Origin: Symsagittifera roscoffensis
Taxonomy: Eukaryota > Xenacoelomorpha > Acoela > Convolutidae
NCBI RefSeq assembly: GCF_963678635.1
Contig: NW_026971562.1
Coordinates: forward strand, 1 to 64,000
Reading direction: 5' to 3'
Length of the DNA: 64,000 nucleotides
Part shown: one piece after another, positions 1-10,130 of the stretch
How the letters are laid out: every line of letters starts with the position of its first letter
Position numbering within the stretch: position 1 is the first letter of the stretch
Notes under the pieces: generated by a model
What the model was told of the DNA's origin: nothing
The model's input: the letters and a program-made list of their open reading frames with translations, nothing else
Databases searched by the model: none
Made by a program: the position numbers and the translations under genes

Positions 1-353
1 ACATGCTCAATCTTCCATACAATCGTGCCAGTTGCCGATGCTGCTCGCTCAGCATGATCAGGCAGTGTCCCAAGTTGCAAACATGTCCTTCCACCCCACT
101 ATGTTGAGCTAAACAGGTGCCTTGCCTCAACCAATTGCTCGATGGACTTTCCTCGGATGGCTCCGTGGATGGGTTGCTCTTTCGCTTCGTCACCCTCATG
201 GCCAGCAGATGGTGTACCATGGCCAGATCATGTAGACTCGCGTCAACATCCAGGTCTAACGTGATATCCGCCGTCATGTCCCAGATGAAATCTGTGTTAG
301 GATGGGTAACCAAGAAGTCTTCATGAGCACCCACATGGCTACTAGGCTGGTTT
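1..353 (-). pseudogene. Downstream ORF2, most C-terminal visible segment (runs off window)
   Basis: The minus strand stays open from about 350 to the window edge, in a different frame from the segment that stops at 354. It encodes a mixed acidic and basic stretch including DITLDLDVDASLHDLAM, with no domain I recognise. Because it directly continues the neighbouring segment after a one-base frame change, I treat it as the same decayed polypeptide. The true end of the protein lies outside the window. Confidence 0.5.
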
Positions 354-1157
354 TCAAGAGACCGCCCAAGAACCACAATCAAAACTCACTTGCCCCTTCA
401 GCTCGGGAACCGAGGGTTCGACCACTCGTTCCTCTAAAAAAATTCCCAGCTTGGGTTGTTCCACCATCAGCATTCCAGTTTCCTTAATCCGTTCGACCCA
501 GTAATTGAGCACTATGACTTGCTCATAGTCGAAGTACGCTTCCCTGGCTTCTTCATTCACGAAGGGATTATACGCCATTCCCGGTATGCCAGACACATAT
601 TGGAACGACTTCAATTTCCCCAGTGTTGCACAGTCTTTCTGTCCCCTGACTGTTTCAATCAACTCCCGGCTCACTTTCAATCCTTTGTTGGAATACCTTC
701 TCACTTCTTCTAGCTTGCGATAGCTCTCCTTGTAGTTCGACTCCCTTTTTGGTACAACCAACGGCATATCCTGATATAGTTCCAGGAGTGCCCTAAGGAA
801 GTTTCTTTCGCAATCAACTCCCTTTTGCCGAATGATCTTTATGCATTCTCCTAAAACAGGAGTGGGGATACGATCCACCACAAACCTTACAAAGCAAAGG
901 GCATCCTTACGCTTAGCCCAGGCTATCACAGAATCATCTTTTGAAATCAACGCTCGCAGGGCTTCCATCAACTCCAGCTCCTGTTCCTTTGACTTCAAAT
1001 CATTACTGGCTTCATATTCCGCCTTCTTTATGCCCATCAAGCACCAAGCCAACCGTACTTGCAGGTCAGTTCTCGTGCACGGGTGAGCCAGGTACGCTGC
1101 CACCGTCGCAGGTGCATGCATCGTCTCGTCGAAGTATCTTTGGAGGGCCGCCCCCAA
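354..1157 (-). pseudogene. Downstream ORF2 segment, helical, unknown function
   Basis: This 267-residue minus-strand segment is rich in predicted helix, with many Glu, Arg, Lys and Leu residues, and has no recognised catalytic motif. It overlaps the next upstream segment (1,037-1,753) in another frame, which shows a frameshift rather than separate genes. It ends at a TGA in a region where the following frame carries on, a second frameshift. I do not recognise a family. It may be a structural or RNA-binding part of the element's second polyprotein, but nothing visible proves that. Confidence 0.5.
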
Positions 1158-1935
1158 GAGATTTCCAGTAGTTTTTCCAGCCCGATTTTGTTCGCCTCCG
1201 AGGACATTACCGTGCCGTATTCTTTCCGATTTAAATTAGAATTCTCCTTAAGCCCTTTCAGATATTCCTGCATGGCTCGCTTCTCGCTCCACGCCATCAG
1301 GTGCCCTCTCGCGGAGTTCCTCGCCATCAACATCTCCACATAACCCCCTGCTGGATCTCCCATGTGGACCGATTCCGGCACAGTGACTCGACTGTACTCG
1401 ACCACCTCGAGTTGTCCCTCCAGTTTCATCTTGGCCATGTTGGTTCGCGAGAGCCTGTAATCATCAAGTCCTCCAGATCCACACTGACTGATGATCTCCA
1501 TCTCTAGTTTAGTGTCTGCTAGGGTTCTTGCAGTCTTCTTTGATATCGTGGCTGCTGTGGGCAGACCTGCCAAGAGCATAGGGGGTATCAGGTTCCCTTT
1601 TTCTCCCCCGGTCAGCGTCGCACCATCTCCTTGCCCGCTCTCGCCTGAGCGACTGCGCTCGTCAAAGAGGCCACCACTGCGCTGGCTTTTGACTTCACCA
1701 CCCTCTGATTCACGGCTCGACTTCCTGTCTTCCCTATCAGTCGCTTCAGCCATTTTCTGGCTCGTCTGACTGGTAATTTCTTCCTGACCTGCTGATCATC
1801 GGCACTGTCCTTTGTAACTGACTCGGTCAGAACATCAGACTCTATGGAGTTCATTATTTTCTCCAGGACCTCACGCATAATGGGTTGGTTCAATCCCACC
1901 TTCATTATGGACTGCGTCCCATATCGTCGTATCAC
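1037..1935 (-). pseudogene. Downstream ORF2 segments, charged linker then helical region
   Basis: Two overlapping minus-strand frames (1,612-1,935 and 1,037-1,753) together cover a Ser/Arg/Glu-rich, probably disordered linker, followed by a helical stretch containing ETVTKD-like and MEIISQCGSGG-like segments. The overlap of the frames places a frameshift near 1,620-1,750. Orientation and spacing match the flanking segments of the same long reading region. No domain is recognised. Confidence 0.45.
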
Positions 1936-1938
1936 GTC

Positions 1939-2766
1939 TCATGACCTTTCTATGAAGTTCACTCGGTTCCAGATTGCCCCTGTCTTGCTTTCTAGTTCAC
2001 TTCGGTATCTCTCCCATTCCTCTTCCGGTAGCGTACTCAGGAAGGATACCCTCATTGACTCTTCAATTTTTCTCCTCCTCGGTGACTCATGGAGCAATCT
2101 TTGTGGATCCCTTCTTCGGCACTCTCTCGCCTGACTTATCGGGTCCATCGGGGATAAGTTGGCCGACGCCTCCTTTGTAGGGGACATGAAAGACGATAGC
2201 GTCATTAGCAATAGACTCCCATCGACTTCCCCATCGTCGTCTTCACTAAACCGGTATTCTAGTAAGTCTCTCTCCAACGCTCCCAGATCCGTCTTACCCG
2301 GTTTTTCCGTCTTTCCCTCGATTTCAATATCGTTATCATCCTGAGCCATCATTTCATCATCACCTGCATCAGGTTTCGGCCTGGGTCCTGAAGGGCCTTG
2401 TCGTGAGTCTATGCCCGAGTCCGGCCGAGCCGGTACGGTCATGTCTCCTTCGTGATACAACAATTCATCATTCACCAGGAATTCTACGGACTCTTCGCCA
2501 TGTGGTGCCAGATCCTCTATTGTTATGTATGAGCCTCCTCTGCTCTCCTTTGCCACTTCAAGCATCACTACTTTCACTTCTCCTGACCACTTCAGTCTTG
2601 ATAAGTCATCTGTGGGAGTATACACTTCGTTCCACATTTCGGCCGAGACCTCTGGTCTCCTGGAAGGTAGTGCCTTGATCTTTTTCCTGCTCCAAGCATC
2701 AGGAAATGTGAAATCAAAAGTGTGCGCGGCTGCGACGTTCCAACTGATGAAGCGCGGCTCCATCAC
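1939..2766 (-). pseudogene. Downstream ORF2 segment, acidic, unknown function
   Basis: This 275-residue minus-strand segment has a globular-looking N-terminal third (FISWNVAAAHTFDFTFPDAW), a disordered middle rich in Pro, Gly, Asp and Ser, and an acidic to helical C-terminus (EEEWERYRSELESKTG). It is separated from its upstream neighbour by a few bases and a stop. No catalytic motif is visible. It is probably part of one long decayed polypeptide. Confidence 0.5.
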
Positions 2767-2772
2767 TTCACT

Positions 2773-3426
2773 CTAGTTCAGCATTCTCCTCACTGCATCA
2801 CGAGCTGCTCCGATGCGAGGGGCAATGACGGGAGATGTGACTCCCAACAACATCCTCCTTATTGGTGGGTATCGAGGGCATTGGTCCGGCAGCAGCCTGG
2901 ACCCGGAAAGCCACGCTTGCTGGTTCTCTTTCATGTGTGCGTAGGCTACTGGCAAGAGTGGGACTCTCCTTGCCGCTCCTGAATCTTTCACTACTGGTCT
3001 CAGATTCCAAAGCTTCGGGTTAAAGTGGATGTGGGAAAAGTCTTCGCGGCAATTGAAGTTGTTGTTGAAGTCCATCAACACCCAACCCGGCTCCGCTATT
3101 CTTCCGAACAGCCTATCGTCACTGGTCAGCCCTCTCAGCTCCATCTGCTCTTCCCAATTCAGCACGGAACAATCTACGACCGAGACCAGGTTAACATACA
3201 ACACATAATTCCTGTATGCCTTGACTTGCACGTCCGGGAACACGAAAGACATCACCGGTCTATACACCACCGTGACGAATTCCCGCAGTCCGTGAATCAG
3301 AGCCAACGGATCGATCCGCATCATGACCTCCAAGTCTCTCAGCAAGGGCATGCCACCATACTGTTTACACTCACCCGCATCCGTCGCCACCTTATCTTCT
3401 CCCGTGACACTTCTGTTCTGTTGCAA
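2773..3426 (-). pseudogene. Downstream ORF2 segment, globular, unknown function
   Basis: A 217-residue minus-strand segment with balanced composition and alternating hydrophobic strands (VVYRPVMSFVFPDVQVKAY), typical of a folded domain. It overlaps the previous segment in another frame near 3,392-3,426, marking a frameshift. I cannot assign a family. Its place between helical segments suggests a structural module of the ORF2 polyprotein, which is inference. Confidence 0.5.
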
Positions 3427-4366
3427 GAGATATTGGAGCAGGAGAGTCCTGCTTCATTTTCCTGAGCGAGGCGGTTTCCAACTGCGCGTTGAACTCACGA
3501 CTTGTCCCCTGGAGTTGTTCGGGGTAATTCAGCAGCACAAGCAAATCACCCAGCCGACCATAGGTCATGGCAACCAGAGTCAGGAGTCCATCCAATCTCA
3601 AATCTGCCAACGCTTGGGTGAAGAGATTCGCCGGCCCCTTCACGAAATTATCATGACCAAATATAACGTATAGGGCTAATATCAGGCCAATCGACAGCTT
3701 TCTGATATCCTTGACAAAGCTCGCGATCAGGTTCCGAGATTCCCTCGGATAGCACGTCGGCAGGAAGGATAGCGTCCATCCCAAAACCATTCCACCCATG
3801 ATAGCATCTGATCGTTCATATTGTGCTCTCGTGGCCAGTACGTCAGCTTGGAACTTGTCCAACGACATCGTGTTCACATCCTGCATCAATTTCAACATCA
3901 TACCCCCAGCTAACTCCCGGGCATCAAACAAGTTCTTCAGATACGCGTGTATCTCTTTGATCACTGCCGGCGCATGCTCGAACGCGTCCTCTCCCAAGGT
4001 ACACAGTCTTGGTGACAAGTACAACCATAAGTTGTTGTGCGGCTTCGTGCGCAAAGCCATTGCCATGAGATCTTCTTTCGCTGACGGCATGTTTTTCCTG
4101 ACTGTCCTTCCCTGCTCATTCTCTGTGTGATCGATCTGCCTGAACCAGAGATCGTCAGCCACCTGTTGAACTAACAGATGATCGTCATCTACCCCTGGTC
4201 TTAACTTCAGCAACCTGGCGAAGTTGGACAGCTCCAACCCCAGAACCTCATCTAACACCAACCGAGTTGTGCTACAATCTTTGAGTCCCTGTATGGCATT
4301 GGAAATGTCAGCCCAAACGGCAGGAAGCTCAGATCTGGATGGGTAATATTTTTTGGGGTCTACCAT
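3392..4366 (-). pseudogene. Downstream ORF2 segment, mostly helical 324-residue region
   Basis: The longest intact piece of ORF2 after the SGNH region. It is predicted mostly helical, with long amphipathic stretches (ELSNFARLLKLRPGVDDDH, YGRLGDLLVLLNYPEQL) and two hydrophobic helices near residues 195-240 that could be buried or membrane-associated. It begins at a frameshift with the preceding segment (4,329-4,751) and ends at another. No named domain is recognised; the balanced composition argues that it was once a folded protein. Confidence 0.55.
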
Positions 4367-4840
4367 TGTTCGGGGCAGGAATTATTACGTTGAACCGTCC
4401 CTCCGCTATCGTAGTGACCATCGTGTACACAAACTGAAGGGGTTCTGGCAATGCAGCGTACCCTGGTGACAACACAAAGACCACCTTCACTACATTTTGG
4501 GTGAAACGTAGTTTTGCTGCTAATTCTACCTCAGCAATCGCCGAGAGCAATGTCATTATCGCCTCTCCTATGATCTCTTTGCTCGGGATCGACCCATCCG
4601 TCAGACGAGACAACAAACCCCTGCTTTGCAGATGATCATTCGAGCCTGCAACCACTATCACCTGCGGCTCCATGCTGACCTCCATTTGCACACTTATCAT
4701 CATGCCTTTTGACTGTCCGCAGTCCAATTTAGGTGCCGTCAAGAAAATCACGTCAAAAGAGAGAACGGGGCGTGTAGAGATAGTCCGAACTCGCCACTAT
4801 CAGGTACTTGGCAGCTTTCATATCCAAGGGATCATAAGCG
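4329..4840 (-). pseudogene. Downstream ORF2 segment, alpha/beta fold, possible second SGNH-like core
   Basis: The minus strand encodes alternating strands and helices: KYLIVAS, then IFLTAP, then VIVVAGSNDHL, then VVKVVFVLSPGYAALP. A strand ending in GSND resembles the block III Asn-containing loop of SGNH hydrolases, but no clear GDS and no Asp-x-x-His block are nearby, so the activity cannot be claimed. A frameshift near 4,750-4,760 separates the first strand from the rest. It could be a degenerate duplicate of the 5.7-6.35 kb domain, or an unrelated Rossmann-like fold. Confidence 0.4.
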
Positions 4841-5792
4841 GCAAACAGGCCGTCACGACTGGGGCCTTCAGTTCCCCGTATCTCCTGTCATCCCCATCCA
4901 CCGTGGTCGCTCGCGGGCATTCTCTTGAATATTCGCCAGGCGTCTGACCGGGTGGCTTAGCAAACTGCCTTATCATCTTGTGATGCTTGTTGTTAGGCTT
5001 ACTATCTGTCTGAAACTTGCCCTTACGAGCAGGTGGCGTCACTTCCCTGGCTCTCTGGCGGAAGTCCGTAAGAGACCGGGTATTCAGAGGCCCAAAGGTA
5101 TTTCCTGAGGCAATCCATTCAGGTCTGCGTGCTGGAGCGTAGTCGTGGAGCTGAACTGCTCCTGCTCTGCTAGCAGCCAATCCACGCCCGGTATTCGATA
5201 TAGTCGCGACACTGTGGGACCTTCTCCGCCGATCGTTCTCATTGCGTCCTCCCGACACGTCAAGGTATTCATGTTCAACTTCGTTGACATGTCCGTCTTG
5301 TACTGTCCCCAATGACTAGGGTCTGGACGGTTCCAAAGCAGCACGCTGCCTGTTTCAACTCCCTCCGCCGGCACGGCGCTTGTCGACGGTCCTGCTGCTG
5401 AAGCAGGGTTTGCCGTAGCGGGCGGGTCGTTCCTCCTAGACACGGTCTGGGAGTTATTCCTGTTCTGATCAACTGATCTCCCGAGTCGGCTTTCAAGCGG
5501 TTGTGTCCTGGGAGGAGGAGCAGTTCCTAGCCTCTCACTTACGTTTGAGCTCGATGGGTGCAGCTGTAGCCGTCTCCGTTGCCAGGGGCCCTAGACGGTT
5601 GACAAGGGATTCGGGCACGCTTCCCCTTATTCTACTTCCTCCGGTCGAACTGGTCCAAGCCAGAGAAACGGTCGCCCTCGACTCCTGCTCCACTTCCCTC
5701 AACCGCGTCTGAAATAAGTCAGTCATTGATCCAGTGTCTCCCTTGTTGAGTGTTGAAATGTATCCCATCCCTGGTGAGCGCGATGTGATCAA
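4818..5792 (-). pseudogene. Downstream ORF2 linker segments, Pro/Ser/Thr-rich
   Basis: Overlapping minus-strand frames (5,535-5,792, 5,084-5,443, 4,818-5,312) encode low-complexity sequence rich in Pro, Ala, Ser, Thr and Arg, for example TANPASAAGPSTSAVPAEG. Frame changes occur near 5,735 and 5,300. This is the linker between the SGNH-like domain and the alpha/beta segment. No function is visible beyond flexible spacing. Confidence 0.45.
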
Positions 5793-6351
5793 TCATGCGC
5801 AACATGTTCTTGAGATCCAGAAGTCGCAGCTGGCCAGAGTTGTTTCTCACCAGACTGCGGGTCATTTCGTTCCACCGGGTCACGTTGCCATTCATAAAAT
5901 CTGCCACTACGGTGCCCACCATCGGTTTCTGTGGTTTTGTGCACAGCACCACAAGCCTGGGCCTATACTTCTTCTTTAGTTCGTTCAGGAGGCAAACCAA
6001 TAGAGGCTCCCACTTGCTCTCCGGAGTCACTGGGGCTCTCGAGACGTCGTTGGTTCCCAGCATTATTACCAGCGTATCCAGGTAACCTTCGCTCTGGAAC
6101 TACATCATCTTGATGACATGAGCCACTGAGGCTCCTCCAAAGGACAGAGCGGTAGTCTGACCATAGACGAAGATCTCATTCAGATCCCTCACCAAACTGT
6201 CTCCTATGATCAAGTGGCGATTCCCTGGGGGAATTACCTGGTCGCTCGTAGCGGGGTTCCAGCTCATGTCATTCGGGCAGGCTCGAGGTTGCTCTGCGGC
6301 CACTTGCGTGAACTGGTGACGTGCCATCAGATTCATTCTAATGTCTACCAC
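5719..6351 (-). pseudogene. SGNH/GDSL-hydrolase-like domain within ORF2, one in-frame stop
   Basis: Two pieces in the same frame, split only by a TAG at 6,100-6,102, contain every hallmark of the SGNH hydrolase fold in order: IIGDSLVRDL (block I Ser), GGASVAHV (block II Gly), MLGTNDVS (block III Asn) and DGIHFNTQQG (block V Asp-x-x-His), with the strand LVVLCTKP between. Members of this family are esterases or lipases acting through a Ser-His-Asp triad. The likely substrate here is unknown. It lies after a coiled-coil segment and before a disordered linker. The catalytic residues are intact, so loss of function in this copy comes from the stop and the surrounding frameshifts. Confidence 0.7.
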
Positions 6352-6395
6352 GCGAGACTTTTGAAAGGTTCCGCCATGCGCAGTCCCCGAGGACG

Positions 6396-7052
6396 CTACC
6401 GTGCGAGGTGCTCGCTCCGACTATTGGATGAATGATCACGACGTTGGGAAGGAACGATCCTACCCAATGTCCGCCCAGTGGTTCTGTTAATCTCATCCAT
6501 TTTAGCTCTGGCCACTTGATTGAATGGTTCTTGGAACTGGGGAGCGAGATAGGTGTCAGAAGGGTCTGGTATCGTGTTCCTCTGACTGGGAGCAGACTGT
6601 TGTGTCTGCTGAGGAGCATCGGGTCCTCTCGATGTACACAGCTCCTGTACTCTTGTCTTGGGGCGTGTGTCCCTGGATCCCTCCGAGGACTTCAATATCG
6701 CCAGAACCTCCTCTGACACTTGGCTCACCTTTGCCATATACAGCTCCTTCAGGTGCTTTATTTCATCCTCCTTGTAGGCCACCTGCAGATCCTCGTACTT
6801 CTTTTTCCATTCGTCTCTTTCTCGAGCTATCGCCCTATACTCCTGGAGTTTGGCACACAGCTCGCTCTGATCTCTCTCTTTCTTCTCCAACTTCTCAATC
6901 GTCTCCGACGTCTGCATCTCTATTTCGCTCACCCTCACTCTCTTCGGAGGAGGAGCAGCTGTTGGGGAGTCGACTGAATGTGACGGGCCTGGCGCATCAC
7001 GTTGTCTTTTCGCTACGATGAGCGGCTGAGCAGGTTGGATCGGCAAGGGCAT
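6396..7052 (-). pseudogene. Downstream ORF2 coiled-coil segment
   Basis: A 218-residue minus-strand segment: a Pro-rich basic start (PPPKRVRVSEIEM, possibly a nuclear-localisation-like cluster), then about 60 residues with heptad-like Leu/Ile spacing and dense Glu/Lys (EKLEKKERDQSELCAKLQEY), then a Ser/Gln/Pro-rich tail. This is the architecture of an oligomerising N-terminal region, as in gag or ORF1 proteins. It follows a short N-terminal segment and precedes the SGNH-like domain. Confidence 0.55.
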
Positions 7053-7085
7053 CTCACCTAGCAGGTGGTCCCTCTGTATACCTAA

Positions 7086-7379
7086 TCATGGCTCACGAGC
7101 CAGGTCGTGGCCAGAAATTTTTCCACGCCGCCATCTCATCAGTCGGTTTCGACCTATCTCGTTGGTCCCGGACTCACCGAAGGCCCACATCAACACCACT
7201 TCTGTAGGGCGATTCCCTCGACCCTCTCGTCCTAACGCATTGAGGAGCGCGACCAAAAACATCGCCAGCCCCGGGTCTTCTCGTGTAAAGTCACAATCGA
7301 TCAGCCGCTGATAGACCTCGTCTAGAGTCGCTCCTAGACTCGCTGAGAGGAATTCCATTAGTTCGTTCATGTCACCCAT
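7086..7379 (-). pseudogene. Downstream ORF2, apparent N-terminus
   Basis: A 97-residue minus-strand segment starting MGDMNELMEFLSASLG. It looks like a small helical domain (LAMFLVALLNALGREGRG) ending in a basic stretch (RNRLMRWRRGKISG). I take the ATG at 7,377-7,379 as the start because about 480 bases upstream have stops in all frames and contain structured noncoding sequence. The next segment begins after a short frame break. The family is not recognised. Confidence 0.5.
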
Positions 7380-7857
7380 TTCTTATCGTGTTAATTCTTA
7401 ATATCGTGTAGTTTCTTCCAGGTCGTTTGATTCACTGAATTCAATAAACGATTTCTGATCAATCAAGATCTAAAAAACAAGTCGCTTAAAATCATCACTT
7501 AAAATCATCTTTTTCGGATAAGACATCATTCAAATCTTTAAAACTCTTCATTGAAATTCTCCTCTCAATTCTGATTTAAAAATTTAGCACCAAGGTGGAT
7601 CATCCACCTGTATCTTTGTCAAGGTAGCGCAAATGAGCGCTGGCATCTTGACTACCTGGAGTATTCTAGGTCTTTTATGACACAAAACATAAAACATATC
7701 ATAACAATAACATAACACATAAACATCACACATCTACACTATCACATGCAAACATAATCCCTATTATTGTACCTAAAACTTAATCCTGATCTAAAACTTG
7801 ACCCTAATTCCTATCAAGTGAACTTAATAAAAACCACTTATCGCCTAATGCAATTCC
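7380..7857. other. Spacer between macro-like segment and ORF2, with strong hairpins
   Basis: No coding potential. The stretch is AT-rich apart from 7,590-7,655, which contains a perfect 8-base palindrome (AGGTGGAT c ATCCACCT, 7,593-7,609) followed by nested complementary blocks GTCAAG/CTTGAC (7,618-7,623 and 7,647-7,652) and GCGC/GCGC (7,627-7,630 and 7,637-7,640). It could be an RNA element governing how ORF2 is expressed; that is inference. Confidence 0.4.
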
Positions 7858-8487
7858 TAGCATATGCTCAGATAGTATGTTTTATGTAAGTAAATCTCTA
7901 TGTCAGTTTCTGAAAATATCACATGTACAAGGACATACAACTCTCTCGGATGTAGCTTTCCCCTATTAGGATCATATACTGGTAACGAGAGAGAGAGGTC
8001 ACTCCTCTCTCAACCAGAAAATCCCTAAGTCGAGTCAAGGCCAATACCAAGCTCTCTGGATCTACGTGTTGCCTATCAGTGGCCTTAGTAACCAGGAAAC
8101 ACAAAATTTTTCCCTGGTATCTGATGCAACAGGGGGCAGCGCTATCATCCCTCCCACACCAGGCCTCTGTTTCCATAAAAATTTGATGTTTTTATACTCT
8201 CTTTTGAAATCAGCCGCAAGTGCTGTTTTGAAGCTTACGTCTGCAGTTATCGCTATAGCGCATATGCGTTGCGTGAGTATGAAATCGCTGTCCGTTATGA
8301 CGATATTGTTTGAATAATGGTTCGGTAGGTCACAATACGATTCAAAAATTCGTCCAAAAGGTGCTTTTTTACCATTCTCGCCCTCTGTCTCTAGTTCTCC
8401 GGTTTCTCTTGCCGATTTCAATTTTTTTATTATCAGATTTTCGGTGTGGGTGAGTCCTATCCCCACTACCCGGACAAAAATATCCAT
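7858..8487 (-). pseudogene. Macro-domain-like segment at the 3' end of pol (TARG1/OARD1-like)
   Basis: The minus strand encodes, in three frames joined by two small indels, the succession typical of a macro (ADP-ribose-binding) domain: a strand followed by ICAIAITADVSFKTALAADF, a motif PGVGGMIAL, then ILCFLVTKATDRQ, a helix ESLVLALTRLRDFLVERGV and TSLS, and in the next frame a C-terminal strand ending SETDIEIYLHK. Order and spacing fit the TARG1/OARD1 subgroup, which hydrolyses ADP-ribose esters from proteins. The Gly-rich loop normally near the end is replaced by a divergent stretch. One frameshift lies near 8,120 and one in a CT run near 7,990. Family assignment is by motif reading only. 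Confidence 0.65.
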
Positions 8488-8629
8488 CGACGTCCCCGTC
8501 GATCGCCCAAAGTCTAGGAGATCGAGGTTGGATTGTGGAACACGTAGAGGACCATCTGGGGCGACCCAGTTGGACTCGGTAATGTCATGACTGACGTATT
8601 TGATGCGTCTTTATTGACGTCCTGAATCG
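8488..8629 (-). pseudogene. Linker between pol acidic tail and macro-like segment
   Basis: Open in the same frame as the macro-like segment (VSHDITESNWVAPDG) and also in the frame that continues the pol tail (ETILTIQDVNKDA), so the original frame has slipped here. It is consistent with the macro-like segment having been fused to the end of pol rather than being a free-standing gene. Confidence 0.4.
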
Positions 8630-9127
8630 TCAGGATCGTCTCTTTTGGATCTGTCGGCAGATTATGGGCCATTCGAGTACCCACAAGTTCGTTAGTTCTT
8701 GCTCATGAATCTGTTCCCCTTCTGGTTCGAACTCCACTTCCGGTTCTGATCGATCATCGATCCAATCCTGATCCATGTCATTCACCAAGTCGACATCTTC
8801 TAGCACCGCCACTTCGTCCAGTCCTACCAGCGAATCCATCATATCACTTACAACTATCCTGTCCACGACAAAATCCTCGTCGTACGGATTGTATTTCTTC
8901 TTGTTTTTTCCTCTCTTGCTCTGGCGTGTTTCCATGGTGAGAGGAAAGTCAGGCTGTATTCCTTTGTCAGTTTCAATTTGTTCCGGGCAGTCCCAGTCTT
9001 GCTCGGCATAAGGTAGAGTTTCATCGTCCACCTCTACTCGCTCGGTCAACTCCAGGTCCAGTGGTAGGTCGCAATCGTCCACCACCTCATTCCCGTCGTT
9101 TTTGTCGCTAGTACCCCTTTCATTCAC
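8630..9127 (-). pseudogene. Pol C-terminal acidic tail
   Basis: A 165-residue minus-strand segment rich in Asp and Glu (LDLELTERVEVDDETLPYAE), with a basic patch RQSKRGKNKKKYNPYDEDF that could bind nucleic acid. It is in frame with the integrase C-terminal segment upstream, separated by a TAG/TAA-type stop. No chromodomain is seen. It connects the integrase to the macro-like segment. Confidence 0.5.
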
Positions 9128-9480
9128 CTAACAAGCAGGATCCACTATCAAATAGTCTCCCTCTTGCATGTCCGCTGGGATGCACCAGTCCTCTGACTAG
9201 GCATTGTGTGGTTCAATATTTTTGTAATGAGCTGCTCTTCCAGTGCTCAATCGATAAAAACGACCTCCTTGGTGCACCTCTGTTATCTGAAATGGACCAC
9301 GCCATTACTTTAATAATTTCTTTGTGCCTTTTGGTGGAACCACTTCCTGGAACACCCAGACGTAGTCGCCAACTGAGTAGGCTTTTGCATCGGCTGTCCT
9401 TTTATCAAACCTCCTTTTTTGTCTAATTTGCGCCTGTTGTGTGTTCCTCCTGCATAAGTCATTGAGGTCCTGCTGTCTTC
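9128..9480 (-). pseudogene. Integrase C-terminal region with GPF-type module
   Basis: Degenerate minus-strand reading containing KWRGPFQITEV and GRFYRLSTGRAAHYKNI, the GPY/F-like module that follows the integrase core in many Gypsy elements and helps bind DNA and multimerise. Several in-frame stops and one frame change interrupt it. It sits between the integrase core (9,480-10,130) and the acidic tail. Confidence 0.6.
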
Positions 9481-10130
9481 TAAGCGTACGTTTGCGGTGG
9501 TGTTCGTTTCCCCTTATACTCTGGGTAGAAGAACGTCAACGGAAGCGCCTTTTCGTGACCAGTTAGCATCATCCGTGGTGGAATGTCAGTGCTGTTGTAA
9601 GCGTCCATCACTTGCGGCAAGTGCCTGTCCCAGTCATCCATGTAGCGTGAGCAATAGACTCTCAACATGGATACCAGTGTGCTATTTTGCCTTTCAACTA
9701 GGCCATTCTGTGACCTCTTCATTAACTCCTTCGTGAGATCACCCACGGACGCTTTACCATTGTCCGATTGGAATGTGATGGGGCAGCCGTGCCTCGCTAT
9801 CCACACGTTCATCAAGTGGTCACACATCTCTACTGCTGTCATGCAGGGGTTGCATCCGGATAATTCGTAAAATGGTCGATCATTACCAGCACCTGATTAT
9901 AGCCCGTTGCTGTCATGCAGATCTTCTGATGATCAATTTGCACCACTTCGTTGAATCCCGACGACCCTATTGACTGTAGGGGGAACCTCAGTTTCCTGAG
10001 ATCCTTCGCCTGTTGACATGACAGGCATGCGACGATCCACTTCTCACAAGCCATCTTCAATCCCGGCCATTCGAATCGTTTCTGTATCCTGTTGTACATT
10101 GTCCACGCCTTGATGGCCCATCTGATCATG
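9480..10130 (-). pseudogene. Integrase catalytic core, with an internal deletion
   Basis: RNase H-fold transposase that would insert the cDNA. Visible are CLSCQQAKD (second half of the zinc-binding region), VVQIDHQK (first catalytic Asp) and IDHFTNYPDATPA in 9,839-10,129, then FQSDNGKA (second Asp) and NGLVERQN (catalytic Glu) in 9,480-9,842. The last two acidic residues are only about 23 residues apart instead of the usual 35. A stretch of roughly a dozen residues just before the Glu is therefore missing. A frame change separates the two halves near 9,840. Confidence 0.8.

Noticed and set aside
4329-4751. A second full SGNH hydrolase
   Set aside because: Only a GSND-like loop and alternating strands are visible; no GDS and no Asp-x-x-His block, so only an alpha/beta fold is claimed.
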